NCBI GenBank assembly: GCA_021307315.1
Contig: JAJSPD010000014.1
Coordinates: 434,001-498,000, forward strand
Length of the DNA stretch: 64,000 bases
Source: Bisporella sp. PMI_857
Taxonomy: Eukaryota > Ascomycota > Leotiomycetes > Helotiales > Helotiaceae
Reading direction: 5' to 3'
Every line of letters starts with the position of its first letter. Position 1 is the first letter of the stretch. A program made the translations under genes and the position numbers. Under the pieces are notes generated by a model, which was given only the letters and a program-made list of their open reading frames with translations, made no database searches and was not told the DNA's origin. Shown here piece after piece: positions 53,702 through 64,000 of the stretch.

Positions 53702-55288
53702 ATGATGTACGGCCTCATTTTTGCTGCGATCACTGTATTCAGTTGCTTCTGTTATGGTGTTATATACCCTGTTGCATATTACTTCTACGATCCAAAAGGT
53801 CTCCGAAAATATCCAAATCTCAATCTCCTCTCTGGGATCACCGATTTCAGCTTTATATGGGAAGCCAACCAACCATTCCGCTCCAGCAAGCTATTAGAAG
53901 CACACAAGAAATCGCCCGTCGTCCGGATCGGGCCCAATTCTCTATCCTATTCCGATCTTGCGGCTATCAAAGATATATATGGTCACTCTACCCCGTGCTC
54001 CAAAGATGTATTTTACGATACCCTTGCGGGCACTCACCACCATCTGGCAGACGTTCGCGATAAAATCGAGCATCAACGCAAACGACGCGTTCTAGCTTCC
54101 GCATATGCCCTAAAGAACCTGGAGGCTTGGGAACACAAGGTCACAGACAAGACCTCTCGACTCATTACCGTTTTCGATAAGCTTTGCACAGCACCTTTAG
54201 AGCCAGGTAGCAGCCCTACAGCAGAAGATCTCACTGTCGATTACAGATCTTGGACCAACTTCTTTACCCTAGACGCAATAGCCGACATTGGCCTCAGTGA
54301 ACGGCTTGGGTTTCTTGATGCAGGTAACGATCTCTGCATAGCAGAGCGCATGGACGGATCCACCTATATGATCAATTACCGTCAGTGCCTCCACGCGACT
54401 GCGCGAGCTCAGGCCGGTATAGTATGGGCTTTTTCCTGGTTTCGCTTTCTCACCCAGCTATCAAAGCTTATCCCATCCTACCGTCGCCGATGGAAGCTCA
54501 ACGAAGGCTGGAATGATATCGTGTACGCGCGTGCCCAAAACCGGCTGCGACGCTACCGCGCGGGAGAAAAGCTTGAGGATTTCTTCCAGTGCCTAATGGA
54601 AGACAAAGCTGGCCACCCGAACAGGATGGACTGGGGAGAGATCGTTGCTGAGGTCTCCATCATGATGAACGCCGGGAGTGATACCACCGCCATTGCTATG
54701 AATAACGTCATGTTCCAGCTCATCAAGCACCCGCATGTGTTGGCCAAGCTAAGAAAAGAGCTCGATTCTGTTATGGACGAGGACGAACGCGTGGTGAGCT
54801 ATGAGAAGGTCCGCCATCTGCCCTATCTCCGCGCCTGCCTCGATGAATCGCTTCGTCTCCTGCCACCAACTTCCTTTGGCCTCCCACGACGCACGCCTCC
54901 GTCCGGGATGCCCATTGCAGGAACATTCGTGCCGGGCAATACCAGCGTATCCATCAGTGCGTACATCGCGCACCGCGACGCGCAGGTGTTTCCCGACCCT
55001 GAGGATTTCGTTCCCGAGCGCTGGCTCGGTGAGAGCGGCAAAGAGCTCCAGAGCGCGTTTATCAGCTTCTCCACCGGTGCTCGTGGCTGTATTGGGCGGA
55101 ATATCTCGTATCTGGAGCAGACAGTGCTGTTAGCTAGTGTAGTTCATCGGTATTGCTTCGCTTTTGAGCGGGAAGGGTGGGAGCCCAAGCGGTTCGAGAC
55201 ATTTAATTTATCACCAGGTAGCATGTGGCTCAAGGTTTGGAGGCAGGACGATGAAGGAGAAAGGCAAAGAGAAAATTCGAACGCTTGA
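53702..55288 (+). CDS. Cytochrome P450 monooxygenase, 528 aa
   Basis: Intronless, ATG 53702 (ATG ATG). An N-terminal hydrophobic anchor (LIFAAITVFSCFCYGVIYPV) is followed by DPKGLRKYP. The I-helix oxygen-binding motif is NAGSDTTA (about residue 324), the K-helix ExxR is ESLR (about 382), PERW is at about 438, and the haem loop FSTGARGCIG (about 456-465) carries the thiolate Cys. All essential residues are present. The N-terminal style, the YGHSTPCSKDVFYD block and the L-P-R-R-T-P-P-S-G-M segment recall fungal P450s annotated as benzoate-4-monooxygenase-like or pisatin-demethylase-like. That is a similarity from memory, not a substrate assignment. ER membrane, facing the cytosol, with electrons from CPR; a CPR is encoded divergently next door, a rare pairing that suggests a dedicated system. 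Confidence 0.93.
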   Translation: MMYGLIFAAITVFSCFCYGVIYPVAYYFYDPKGLRKYPNLNLLSGITDFSFIWEANQPFRSSKLLEAHKKSPVVRIGPNSLSYSDLAAIKDIYGHSTPCSKDVFYDTLAGTHHHLADVRDKIEHQRKRRVLASAYALKNLEAWEHKVTDKTSRLITVFDKLCTAPLEPGSSPTAEDLTVDYRSWTNFFTLDAIADIGLSERLGFLDAGNDLCIAERMDGSTYMINYRQCLHATARAQAGIVWAFSWFRFLTQLSKLIPSYRRRWKLNEGWNDIVYARAQNRLRRYRAGEKLEDFFQCLMEDKAGHPNRMDWGEIVAEVSIMMNAGSDTTAIAMNNVMFQLIKHPHVLAKLRKELDSVMDEDERVVSYEKVRHLPYLRACLDESLRLLPPTSFGLPRRTPPSGMPIAGTFVPGNTSVSISAYIAHRDAQVFPDPEDFVPERWLGESGKELQSAFISFSTGARGCIGRNISYLEQTVLLASVVHRYCFAFEREGWEPKRFETFNLSPGSMWLKVWRQDDEGERQRENSNA

Positions 55289-55635
55289 ACAAAGGCGGAT
55301 AACGGGACTTCTATTAAAATTTAAGCTGTCATTCATATCTGGAAGCAATATTTTGGTTGTTTTGCATTCTGTTGCTGTTCTATAGGAGCGATACTAGGCT
55401 GTGACTAGTAAGTGGTATGGTGATGATTCTGTGGAATGGCTTTCTGATAGCTCATACCTTGTGTCGAGCTATTTGATCTTCCTCGAGAGATATCATAATC
55501 CATAGAAAGCCATCACATCAGACTGGCGTGATTATCTAGATTGAAAGATATATGTGGATATATATATATAGCTTTGTAAAGATCAAGTTGAGTGAGTTTG
55601 TAATACTCAAGAAACCAGTCCTTATTCTCAAAATG
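55289..55635. other. Short convergent intergenic stretch
   Basis: 3' flanks of the P450 and the Fungal_trans_2 gene. A short (TA)n run lies near 55557-55569. Confidence 0.5.
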
Positions 55636-57524
55636 TTACCAGCCCCATTCTGCCCTCAAGCGTGCTTGGATATGTCCGGTTGGCCAAGCATATTCTACGT
55701 CTGTTTCACGCAGGACTTCAAGTAAGGCCTGTTGTTCGTGCAAGTCGGTGAACTGATCACCACACATGGCAATCGCGATGCACGCAGTGATCATCGCCGG
55801 CGGAGCTCTCCGGTTGGAGATTGCAATCCCGCAGAGCTTCTTCACTATCGCCATAACCTGCTTCTCGATACGATGAGCCGCAGACTTTTGATTCGGCCCC
55901 AACCTGGGAATCCTCGGATCATAGACCGTGAGCAGGATCTCTGCGAGATTCCAATGCTGCACGCCGGTGACATGGCAATCACTCAGGAACCAGAGCTCAC
56001 CGAACACGCCTTCATCGGCTTGGCTCTCCCAGATCGGATCAAAGGAGTCCGGGCGCAGACGCGTCCACTCCTGATGATATTGAAGAAGGATATCGTATGA
56101 AGAAGTTGTTTGAGACAGTGGGCCATAGCAGAAAGTCAGCACGTCGGAGCAGTGCACAACAGCTCGATGTGACCAAATGTAATCGTCACATGGATCAAGT
56201 AGGCGATACACCTGTGTCTGGCACGAGGCGGAAGAAAGCGGAAAAGGCGGTCGTTGCTTGGTAAAAGATATGTACACTTCTTGACGGCATGCTACGCGGA
56301 ACGCAGCACATCGCAGGCTTGAAATGATAGGACTTTCTTGTGCTTCTGGAGAAGATGGCCTGTGCGAGGAAGCCTGTGCGTCGATAAAGACTCGGGCTCC
56401 TCGAAGGCTTGCTTCCCAATCGCCGCCATTGAATGGTGCGTCCACCTCTTCGTAGAAACGTAAAATTATAGATGCGGTAAGTAGGTCCACATCAAATATC
56501 GCTTCTGGGTCGTTTGACGAGTTTACTAGGTACTCGATGCACCGACTGTGGTACTCAACAGCAGTGTCGATGTGCAGATCTGGAAGTGTTTTGCCCAAAT
56601 ATTCAACACGTTTGGTTGTCGGGTTGAGGTACCGTGAGAGGCGGCAAAGGTGCCTCGAGCTGGCAGTGTATATAGAAAGGAGAAGAGCTGGGCAATGCCT
56701 GGCCCGTTGGGGTACCACAAGCGCAAAATGTCGGTCTGGGTCAGCAAGATCGAACCAGCAGGCAAGGTTATCAATGAAGTAACGCATGAGACAAGCCTCT
56801 TGAAGAGTCACATGAGAGAGATTCTGGTTTGGCAGAAGAGATGCCTGGTGTAGCTGCTCAATCGAAGCTTCTTGACTGAAATCTCCTGTGCTGAGATCAT
56901 TGTTGGGACTTGCTGAACTCCCATGATTCTCGAGTGCCTGGTGAGCAGAAGAGAAGGAATATACGCTATCATTAGTGCACCGGCGTTTGGCTGACGAGGG
57001 TGAATGGGTAGGCGTATATAGTGGCCGAGGTGACCATGAGGCTGATTCCAGGCTCGTGAGAGCCTCAGCAGCAAGTGTTAAGGCTCCAAGAGATGAGGCG
57101 GGTGACTCAATGGTACGGTTCGGTGAATTTGCAGCATCGGATTCAAATGGTCCGCTGGAATATATTTCATTCAGTTCCGGTGTCTCGTCTACAAAATCAG
57201 AGCAAACTAGCTGATGGTAAGAAGATTGGCCAAAATTGGTTAGATGGGATAATTTGATTCAATTACGTACTCCTGCCAGACAATCTCACCCATTTTTGAT
57301 TGGGCGCAAAATCAGAGTCATATCTCGCACTCGAGCCATGTCGGAAGCGGAGGCTCTTGCTTGTTGTTGTGGAAGCGGCTGCTGATAGGGGCGGATTTCG
57401 TGATCTTCCGCTTGTGCTGGCGGAGAGCGGTTAACAATGGAGTTGACGGCAGTGCGGTAAATGCTCGGAGATATCATAGCCCTAGAGAGGCTTACCTTGG
57501 CCTATGTCCAGCTTGCGGCAACAT
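55636..57524 (-). CDS. Fungal_trans_2-type regulator lacking a zinc cluster, 581 aa
   Basis: Three exons by hand: 57524-57496, 57416-57271, 57206-55636 (GT-AG; branch sites GTTAACC and CTAACC visible). The product starts MLPQAGHRPSTSGRSR, a Ser-rich basic leader. Then come FAPNQKWVRLSGR and FVDETPELNEIY, the linker style that follows the zinc cluster in many Zn2Cys6 proteins. From about residue 190 the C-terminal part (LQEACLMRYFIDNLACWFDL, CPALLLSIYTASSRHLCRLS, DLLTASIILRFYEEVDAPFN, VFGELWFLSDCHVTGVQHWN) fits PF11951 (Fungal_trans_2, ARCA/UGA3-like). No Cys cluster was found upstream in any frame, so either a further 5' exon was missed or it is a regulator without its own zinc finger. It lies between the P450/CPR pair and the inositol genes and could control either. 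Confidence 0.7.
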
Positions 57525-58521
57525 GAAGTAAAGGAAGTTTGCCTACATGAGCATCATAGAGGTGTGCTGGCAGTTGCCGAATTGAGAATGGGCTATAAGA
57601 GCTCTTCATCGGGTTCAAGAGTAGCATCTAAGTTGCCTGGATATGAAATGCGGATGTGGAGGTGAATCTGGGTCAAGTGTACTGTAAGAATTACCCAATT
57701 GAGCTGAAGTGAATTGGCTACGTCATTACTAGCACTGAAAATTACTCTTAATGCCAGGAATTGCCGGGAACAACAGAAAGGGAAGGACAGATAAAAGGAA
57801 GGAAAGAAGAAGTTGGGGTTGCGGGGATTGATATAAAAGCATCAACAGGGATGGAGACTGGCGGCAACAGGAACAACAGGTTTGCCGGATGCGGGGAAAA
57901 TGGGGGAGGCAGCCCACAACTATTCTGCAAAGCTATTACAACAGAATTAGCAGGACAATATACGTAAATTAATAATCTTTTGTCTTTTATTGGTTAATCA
58001 AAAAGCAATTTGTCGAAACCAAGAAACAACGTCCTCCTGGGTTATATGCTTTTTCCCTATTCGATGGATCACCTCTCCTTATTATTACCGTAAACAATAT
58101 CATCAAAAGATAGTAATGCTCGGGTTACTACAGGTAACGCCACCTTGACTTTAGCTCCAGAGTAGCGCCTCTCACCAACACGGCAATTTCCTCTTCCCCA
58201 GCTTTCCTCACCTGCCCATGCATGCATGGCGGGGATCTCCACATAACTCAAGGGCTCTACCCAGCTGTCTGGGTTGCGAGTCAGAATGGATGAAATTTCT
58301 ACTTTATACACGAGCTTGGTGTTGCTGAGAGAACTGCAATGCTCCGAATTTATATAATCTTCTTGCCTCACCACTTGTTCATGAATAATTCTTATCCTCG
58401 CCCACATCTCCATCTGTTACACTAGCCCTCTTCATTCTTCCCTCCCTTGGCTTATCCACAACAAGTGTAACAAGCACAACCAAGCTGCTGCTACGATCCG
58501 TATAGCCAGACTTCCTTAATC
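57525..58521. other. Divergent intergenic region, regulator and transporter
   Basis: 997 bases between starts. The minus-strand frame 58069-58413 (114 codons) has no recognised motif, and I do not call it a gene. The last 100 bases before the transporter start are CT/CA-rich, typical of fungal leaders. Confidence 0.4.
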
Positions 58522-60186
58522 ATGGGTGAACCTTTTCACGCTGATTCCAAGGACGACACCCTACATGTCGAAAGCGTGACACCTTCTTCCCTCTCAAGTC
58601 CAACGGAAGAACTCGATGAACTCGACTCGATCGAACGAACCCAGTCAGGGAAGTTCGCATGGCTAGTTTCCATTACTGCCGGAGTAGGCGGCCTCCTTTT
58701 CGGCTATGACACCGGTATCATCTCCGCCGTGCTGGTCTACCTTGGAGAGGATTTGGGCAAGGTTCTCACCTCCCAAGAGAAAGAATTGGTCACCTCCATA
58801 ACCTCAGGAGGCGCATTTATTGGTGCTATCGCAGCAGGACTTACTGCGGATCGATTTGGTCGCAAAGGCGCTATATATATGGGCTGCACACTCTTTATTA
58901 TTGGTGCTGTACTACAAGCTTGTTCCTACTCCATTGCTCAGATGACCGTGGGTCGCCTGGTGGTTGGATTCGGTGTCGGTTCAGCTGCAATGATTGTCCC
59001 TCTCTATATTGCGGAAGTTGCCCCAGCCAAGTATCGGGGCCGAATGATTGGGCTCGATAATATGTCAATCACGGGTGGTCAGTTAATATCCTACGGTATA
59101 GGTGCAGCTCTTGCCAAAGTTCCCCATGGCTGGAGAGCTATGGTTGGCCTTGGAGCTGTACCAGCCATTTTACTGATGGGGCTCCTACCCTTCTGTCCTG
59201 AATCGCCGCGCCAACTCATCTATCACAATAAACCTGAAGCTGCAGCCAGCGTAATAGCCCGTATCTTTCCTGAAGGGACGCCAGAACAAGTTCAGCAAAA
59301 GGTGCAGCACATCACACATCACGTTATGGCGGCAAAATCCCTCCAAGAAGGGAAGGGCCACACATGGCTTATCAAACAACTTTATGTCGTACCAGCCAAC
59401 CTACGTGCTTTGATAGCGGCATGTGGCCTTATGGCTATTTCACAACTGGGTGGTTTCAATTCCCTTATGTACTGTAAGTCGGCTATAATCTTGCCATTGT
59501 CTAATATTTCTCGCTCAGGCTAACAGATTGCATCAGATTCCTCCACACTTTTTGCTCTTGTCGGCTTCTCCAACCCTGTAGCTGTTGGAACAATAATCGC
59601 TGGTACAAACTTCATCTTCACTTGGGTTAACCTCATGCTCGTCGACCGCATCGGGCGTCGCCGCATACTGCTCTGTACCATGTGGGGGATGGCTCTTTTC
59701 CTCGTTCTTGCCGCCGTTGCTTTCCATTGGATCCCAATCAATCACGATCTAACACTAAAATCAACCAAGATCGGATGGCCTGCTTATGTGGTCCTCGTGT
59801 GCATGATCTTTTATGTCGCCTTTTACTCTAGTGGTATGGGAAATACAGCTTGGTTATCATCTGAATTCTTTCCCATGGAGGTTCGCGCTTACGGAACGAT
59901 GATGTTAACATGTTCCTGTTGGGGCTCGAACATTATCGTCGCCAGTACCTTCTTAACGCAAATGGAGAACACAACCCCGTCCGGTGCTTTTGGGTTTTAT
60001 GCCGCAATCTGCTTTTTTGGATGGATTGCGGTATACTTCTGTTACCCGGAAGTCAAGGGTATGACTTTGGAGGATATCAGAGAGGTTTTCAACCATGGCT
60101 TTGGGGTCAAGTATGCTCGAAAATTGCAGAAAGAAGCGAAACTCAGAAATAAATCGCAGAGGGAGCGTATAGGTGCAAGTGCATAG
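58522..60186 (+). CDS. MFS sugar transporter, myo-inositol type, 533 aa
   Basis: Two exons, 58522-59473 and 59537-60186. The GT-AG intron uses the third AG (ATCAG), which restores NSLMYYSSTLFALVGF. After an acidic 45-residue N-terminus come 12 membrane segments. GGLLFGYDTGIISAVLVYLG and LVTSITSGGAFIGAIAAGLT with DRFGRKG are the helix 1-2 region and the D-R-x-G-R-R/K loop of sugar porters. PLYIAEVAPAKYRGR is the PESPR-preceding block, PESPRQLI lies mid-chain, and RIGRRR follows the helix 8-9 loop. The helix 1-2 wording is that of fungal and animal myo-inositol/H+ symporters (ITR group), not hexose carriers. Plasma membrane. The nearby inositol oxygenase strongly supports myo-inositol as substrate. 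Confidence 0.9.
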
Positions 60187-60843
60187 ATGTCTGTTGTAGT
60201 AGGAGAACCCATTGAATGAGATAGCCTAGATTAACACCAGCAGACACTCATGATACCCATATTACAAATTCAATATGCTCAAAGTTATATATTTTTTTTC
60301 TGTTTACCAAACTTTGACCGAAGCGCACCTTGATTAAATAATTATATGTGGTTAAACAGTATTCGTTCTTTTGATATCGCTGCTACTCAGCATTAATAGT
60401 TAATCTAATCCGAAAAGGAAAGTTTCCCAACCAGTTTGACAATTTCAATACCAAATGGTGGGCCCACAAATTTTTGCAACATGAGAGTGCGGTTTAACCA
60501 CTAAACAACTTCTAAGAAGTAGTTTTATCAATTTCTTTTTTTTTCTTGTTGCTAGTAATGTGAAACAAGAGAGAGAGATCTTTAATCGTACTGAATGTAC
60601 TTTGAAATCTACGCAGTAGGGATGCAGGATATTCAAGATCTTGAATTGGGCAGTAGGAAAGGAAAAATCACGGCCTTCCACTAAGATCCACTGCTCAATC
60701 ACAAAAGTTGAAAAGAGGGAATAGCTTTTTGTTGCTTCATCTGCGCTAGATTTGTTTAACTATCTATCCCCGACAAAGATTAATGCCATGGTTCGCCAGG
60801 TTGCGTTTTTTCATGCTCGCGGTATTGACTAAGCAGGACGAAA
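60187..60843. other. Convergent intergenic stretch
   Basis: 657 bases of AT-rich 3' flank between the transporter and the inositol oxygenase gene. No gene. Confidence 0.5.
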
Positions 60844-61932
60844 CTACCACTTAATGATCTTGGTTGGGAAAAACTCATCAATAAGGTCAAGATAATAGGG
60901 CTGTAATTGCTCGCATTAGCCTCTCCCAGACACATGATGGATAGGCATGCTCACCTTGAGAACACTGACGTCAGGAACGTCATCGCTCTTACTATAAAGA
61001 TCATACGGATTGAAGGCACGAACGGCCTCCAGCATCTTCGTATCATGGCCCTCCTTGTCCATGAACTCCATATACGCACCACCGCTATGCCACGGGTAAA
61101 AGGAATGATACCGAATCATGGCCAGCGCCTCAGCAGGAAGCGTGCTCTGATCCTTGACCACCCAGTACAGGTACTCGTCGTGCCCCCAGCTCAGCATAAG
61201 ATGATCCAGCCCGCAACCCTCGCTATAGACCCCTAGCTCGGAGCCGTAGATCGGATCTGTGCTGTCCAGGTTCGCGGCAAAGGTATCAGGGTAAATGATG
61301 GCATCGCGGAACTTGCAGCCGACGGGGAACGTGTCGCCGACGACGTCCCATTGCCCTTCGGCGTCGTAGAAGAATAGGAGCTTACCCAGGTCGTGGATCA
61401 GACCTGTCAGCTGCATCCAGCGCGGTTTCCCGTCTCGGCGGATGGCCTCTGCTGACTGGAGAAGGTGCTCGATCTGTGAGAGTGAGGTGTCGGGATCGGA
61501 CTCGTCGATCAGCGTGTTGAGTTTCTCAATCGCGTCCCAGATGGACATGTAAGCGCGGGTTTTGTACTTGAAATTATGCCGGGCTTTCAAATTATATGAT
61601 ACAGTTTGTTTCATATGTTGTTCCTTGTAGAAGTTCCGCACTCGGTCACCTATCTTTGATTAGATTCTTGTTTAATGAATGAAGGAGATGCTAGATATAC
61701 AGGCGTCTTCGTATTGTCGAAATTGGGTTTTGTCTTTTTCCGCGTCAAACTTGGATTCGTCGGACATTTCAACATGGTATGCAGTGTCTTTGGCGTGTTC
61801 AGCTGCGGTTATCGCGGCCTTCATATTTGCCTTGAGGACATTTACAGCATCTATCTTGTCCGATGTTTCCTCTAGAGCAAGGCCGTCGCGGTCACTGTGC
61901 ACGGGCAGGGTATCTGTGGCTGAAGGCGCCAT
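60844..61932 (-). CDS. MIOX: myo-Inositol oxygenase, 327 aa
   Basis: Three exons: 61932-61701, 61649-60955, 60900-60844 (GT-AG). The last exon encodes only PYYLDLIDEFFPTKIIKW, the conserved tail. The enzyme opens the inositol ring with O2 to give D-glucuronate, using a mixed-valent di-iron site in an HD-type fold. Visible ligand motifs are TGLIHDLGK (His-Asp), LSWGHDEYLYWV (His) and IRYHSFYPWH (His), with a final Asp in the AFNPYDLYSK region. FRQYEDACDRVRNFYKEQH and KYKTRAYMSIWDAIEKLNTL are family N-terminal blocks, and KFRDAIIYPDTF is the substrate-lid region. The length is slightly longer than animal MIOX because of a 60-residue polar N-terminus. Cytosolic. It sits between the inositol-type transporter and a Gfo/Idh/MocA dehydrogenase, an inositol-use cluster. 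Confidence 0.95.
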
Positions 61933-62958
61933 TGTGACTAAATTGGCAGTTGTATATATTTTCTGAGCTTTGCAGCAAGAACAAGTACGGTTCACAGTTT
62001 TATGGAAAGGCAGAAGCACGATTCTGATGAAGTTCCCAGTAACAACTGAAACCGAACTTTACTTATAGATAAAACCATCTACAACTGGGGAAACCTGAGA
62101 TATGTACTCATGAAGGGACATATTGTCACTTTCATGTGTAGAGGAGCATTGAATTAGGCGAGAATTGCCATTAGAGTTGCTGGCCAGAATGGTGGTCTGT
62201 CCCTGTTTCCAGAATGAATCACCTGACAATCCTGCATATTAGGGGAATTATCAGGTAATTTGGTACGGTGGATTGATCAAGATTAAACTAAATTGCATGG
62301 CTCAGACATTGCTCTTCCAAACCTTTTGATAAATACTTCGTTACAGTGAAGCAGGACACTTAGTGCCCGTTTCTATAGAGTGGGGCTGTATGAATAATTG
62401 CCCTTTTTACATCGCTGAGCAAAGGGGTGCCATTCACAGCATAAGCGACTGGAAAACTTGCCGATTTAGTGTAATCACGTAGAAGTAAGTGAAAGTAGTA
62501 AGTGATCAGAATTACCTTTTTAACGTGGTGAATCATGGCTTACAGGCATACGTACACTGGGTTCTGCATTTATTTACCCCATTTGTCGCTAATAATAGTG
62601 GAGTGTACCATTCAAGGGCCTCAATTGGCTGGTCTCAAAGTTGCCGTTCCTGGACGACGGACAAATATGGTAATTTTCTGGCCTTAGCTTGCAACCGATT
62701 TTGTGGGGTGTACAAGCTCGATCTGAGTACCCCTCGAGTTTGTTTTCTTGTAAATAAACCTCGATAGCTATAGTTAAGTAACTTTCATTTCTCATGTGAG
62801 ATATCATTCCTTGCCGTTCCTACGCTTCAGTTATCTCCTGCTCTTCAGTTTCATCATTATTCGAGCTCCCATTCCATATACTTTTAAGGCCCTTTTTTCT
62901 TAGCTACCAAACGAAGTAGTCATTCTAAACATTGACTTATCTCCTTGCTCTGTTCGAA
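61933..62958. promoter_or_regulatory. Divergent promoter region of MIOX and dehydrogenase
   Basis: 1,026 bases between start codons with no supported gene (a 92-codon frame at 62489-62767 has no motif). The head-to-head layout suggests co-regulation. No operator recognised. Confidence 0.45.
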
Positions 62959-64000
62959 ATGCCTGTTCAGAAGCTCCAGATCGCCTGTGCCGGGCTTGGG
63001 CGTATGGGAAAGCGCCATGCTCTCCATTTTCTGAATCGCACTCCCAGGGCTGATCTAGTGGCAGCCAGTAGTCCGGATGACTCCGAGATTGCTTGGGCTA
63101 AAGTGCACCTCGAACCGTTTGGTGTGAGGCTCTACAAAGATTTTGATGAGATGATCATACAGGAAGGTTTACAAGCAGTAGTCATCGCCAGCGTGACCAC
63201 CGTGCACGCTGAGCAAGCAATAAAAGGGATAGAGGCCGGCTTGCACGTTTTATGCGAGAAGCCGCTGAGCACTAGTGTTGAAATTGTGAGCTTTTCGGAG
63301 AGTTTTGCTAGACGTGTCAACTAACATGAACTGGTAGTCACAAACTGTTGTTGACGCAGCAAATAAGAACCCCCATCTCAAAGTTATGTGCGGTTTCTCG
63401 CGGCGGTTTGATCCGTCATACCGTGATGCATACTCGAAAATGGATAGTGGAATGATTGGACGGCCATCTATATTCCGTTCGCAGACCTGCGATAAGCTAG
63501 ATCCATCTGGCTTCTTCGTTGCATACGCTGAGTAAGTAGTGTTCATGAGGATGGCTAGTAGGATTCCTTGCTGTCTACCCCTTTGCATACTACTTACGGA
63601 ATGAACTTGCGAACAGCTCTAACAAAAGGATAGGTTTTCAGGAGGCATCTTCGTTGATTGCTCAATCCACGATATTGACTTAGCGTTATGGTTCTTCGGT
63701 CAAGATTCACAAGTTAAATCCGTTGTCGCCTCCGGTATCACCGCTGTCCAGCCCGAGCTAAGAAAGCACAAGGACCGCGATAACGCGGTTGGGATCGTGG
63801 AGTTCTACGGTGGCAAGATTGCACATTTTTATTGCTCGAGAATGATGGCGGCCGGTCAAGATGACGCAACTGAGATTATTGGGACTGAAGGAAAGCTCAC
63901 CGTTAATGCTAATCCTTCCTTGAACCTTGTGGGTATCTACCAAGGCGGTCACAATGCGGGGATCCGTCGCGAGATTCCTGGGGATTACTATGGGAGATTC
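62959..64000 (+). CDS. Gfo/Idh/MocA-family NAD(P)-dependent dehydrogenase, partial (3' end outside)
   Basis: Start at ATG 62959 (MPVQKLQIACAGLGRMG). Exons 62959-63285, 63338-63531, 63634 onward, still open at the window edge; introns GT-AG. The N-terminal Rossmann fold has ACAGLGRMGKRH (G-x-G-x-x-G, residues ~8-19) and HVLCEKPLS (the E-K-P motif near residue 100). The C-terminal alpha/beta fold begins with MCGFSRRFDPSY and has VDCSIHDIDLALWFFG, with the conserved D-x3-H-D-x-D region that positions the catalytic His. This matches fungal and bacterial inositol 2-dehydrogenase and related sugar dehydrogenases. Head to head with MIOX, so oxidation of myo-inositol to scyllo-inosose, or of a glucuronate-derived sugar, is the best guess. 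About 280 residues are visible; family length is about 340-370. Confidence 0.9.

Noticed and set aside
58069..58413. 114-codon minus-strand frame upstream of the transporter
   Set aside because: No motif, lies in a promoter region, and composition follows the surrounding non-coding DNA.
1..64000. tRNA, rRNA or CRISPR features
   Set aside because: No cloverleaf-like A/B box pair or rRNA segment was noticed by eye, and no regularly spaced repeats of CRISPR type exist; a tRNAscan-SE run would be decisive for tRNAs.
1..64000. Toxin, virus-derived or polyketide/non-ribosomal peptide synthase core genes
   Set aside because: None recognised; the only mobile-element-derived material is the MITE, the solo LTR, the gag-like remnant and the short dispersed repeat.

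Overview
The window looks like nuclear DNA of a filamentous ascomycete (Pezizomycotina). Introns are short (46 to about 125 bases) with CTAAC-type branch sites. There are four fungal transcription-factor genes with their own small neighbourhoods, a HET-domain gene, an OrsD-type C2H2 protein, and many dead genes whose premature stops mostly read as CAG/CAA changed to TAG/TAA, as expected from repeat-induced point mutation (RIP). A narrower placement (perhaps Leotiomycetes) is only a guess.

Layout. 1-5.4 kb holds no gene I can support; it is G-run rich and may be a long regulatory region of a gene off the left edge. 5.4-16 kb is a graveyard: an aminoglycoside-phosphotransferase-like pseudogene, a protein-kinase pseudogene, a 172-bp pogo-type MITE with a TA duplication, a broken unknown gene and a broken T5orf172 (GIY-YIG) gene. 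16.4-25 kb has an intact T5orf172 gene, a GNAT acetyltransferase, a solo LTR, a HET-family pseudogene and an intact HET gene. 26-36 kb has a C2H2/OrsD regulator divergent from an AIF/AMID-like FAD oxidoreductase, an SRPBCC protein, an alpha/beta hydrolase and a Zn2Cys6 regulator. 37-45 kb has a dead MDR oxidoreductase, an SDR divergent from a second Zn2Cys6 regulator, and an amino-acid/amine permease. 46-50 kb has a third Zn2Cys6 regulator and a Copia-like gag remnant.

50.7-64 kb is the most coherent part. An NADPH-cytochrome P450 reductase and a P450 are divergently transcribed from a shared 764-bp region. They are followed by a Zn-cluster-less Fungal_trans_2 regulator, a myo-inositol-type sugar transporter, myo-inositol oxygenase, and a Gfo/Idh/MocA dehydrogenase that runs off the right edge. 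The last three read as an inositol uptake and catabolism cluster (transport, oxidation to glucuronate, and/or NAD-dependent dehydrogenation), with the regulator next to it.

Splicing models were built by hand, and each keeps one open frame. Two introns need a GC donor (both start GCACG): one in the SDR, and one that splits the first zinc-ligand cysteine codon of the third Zn2Cys6 regulator. Four diverged copies of a roughly 75-bp dispersed repeat occur in the intergenic stretches.
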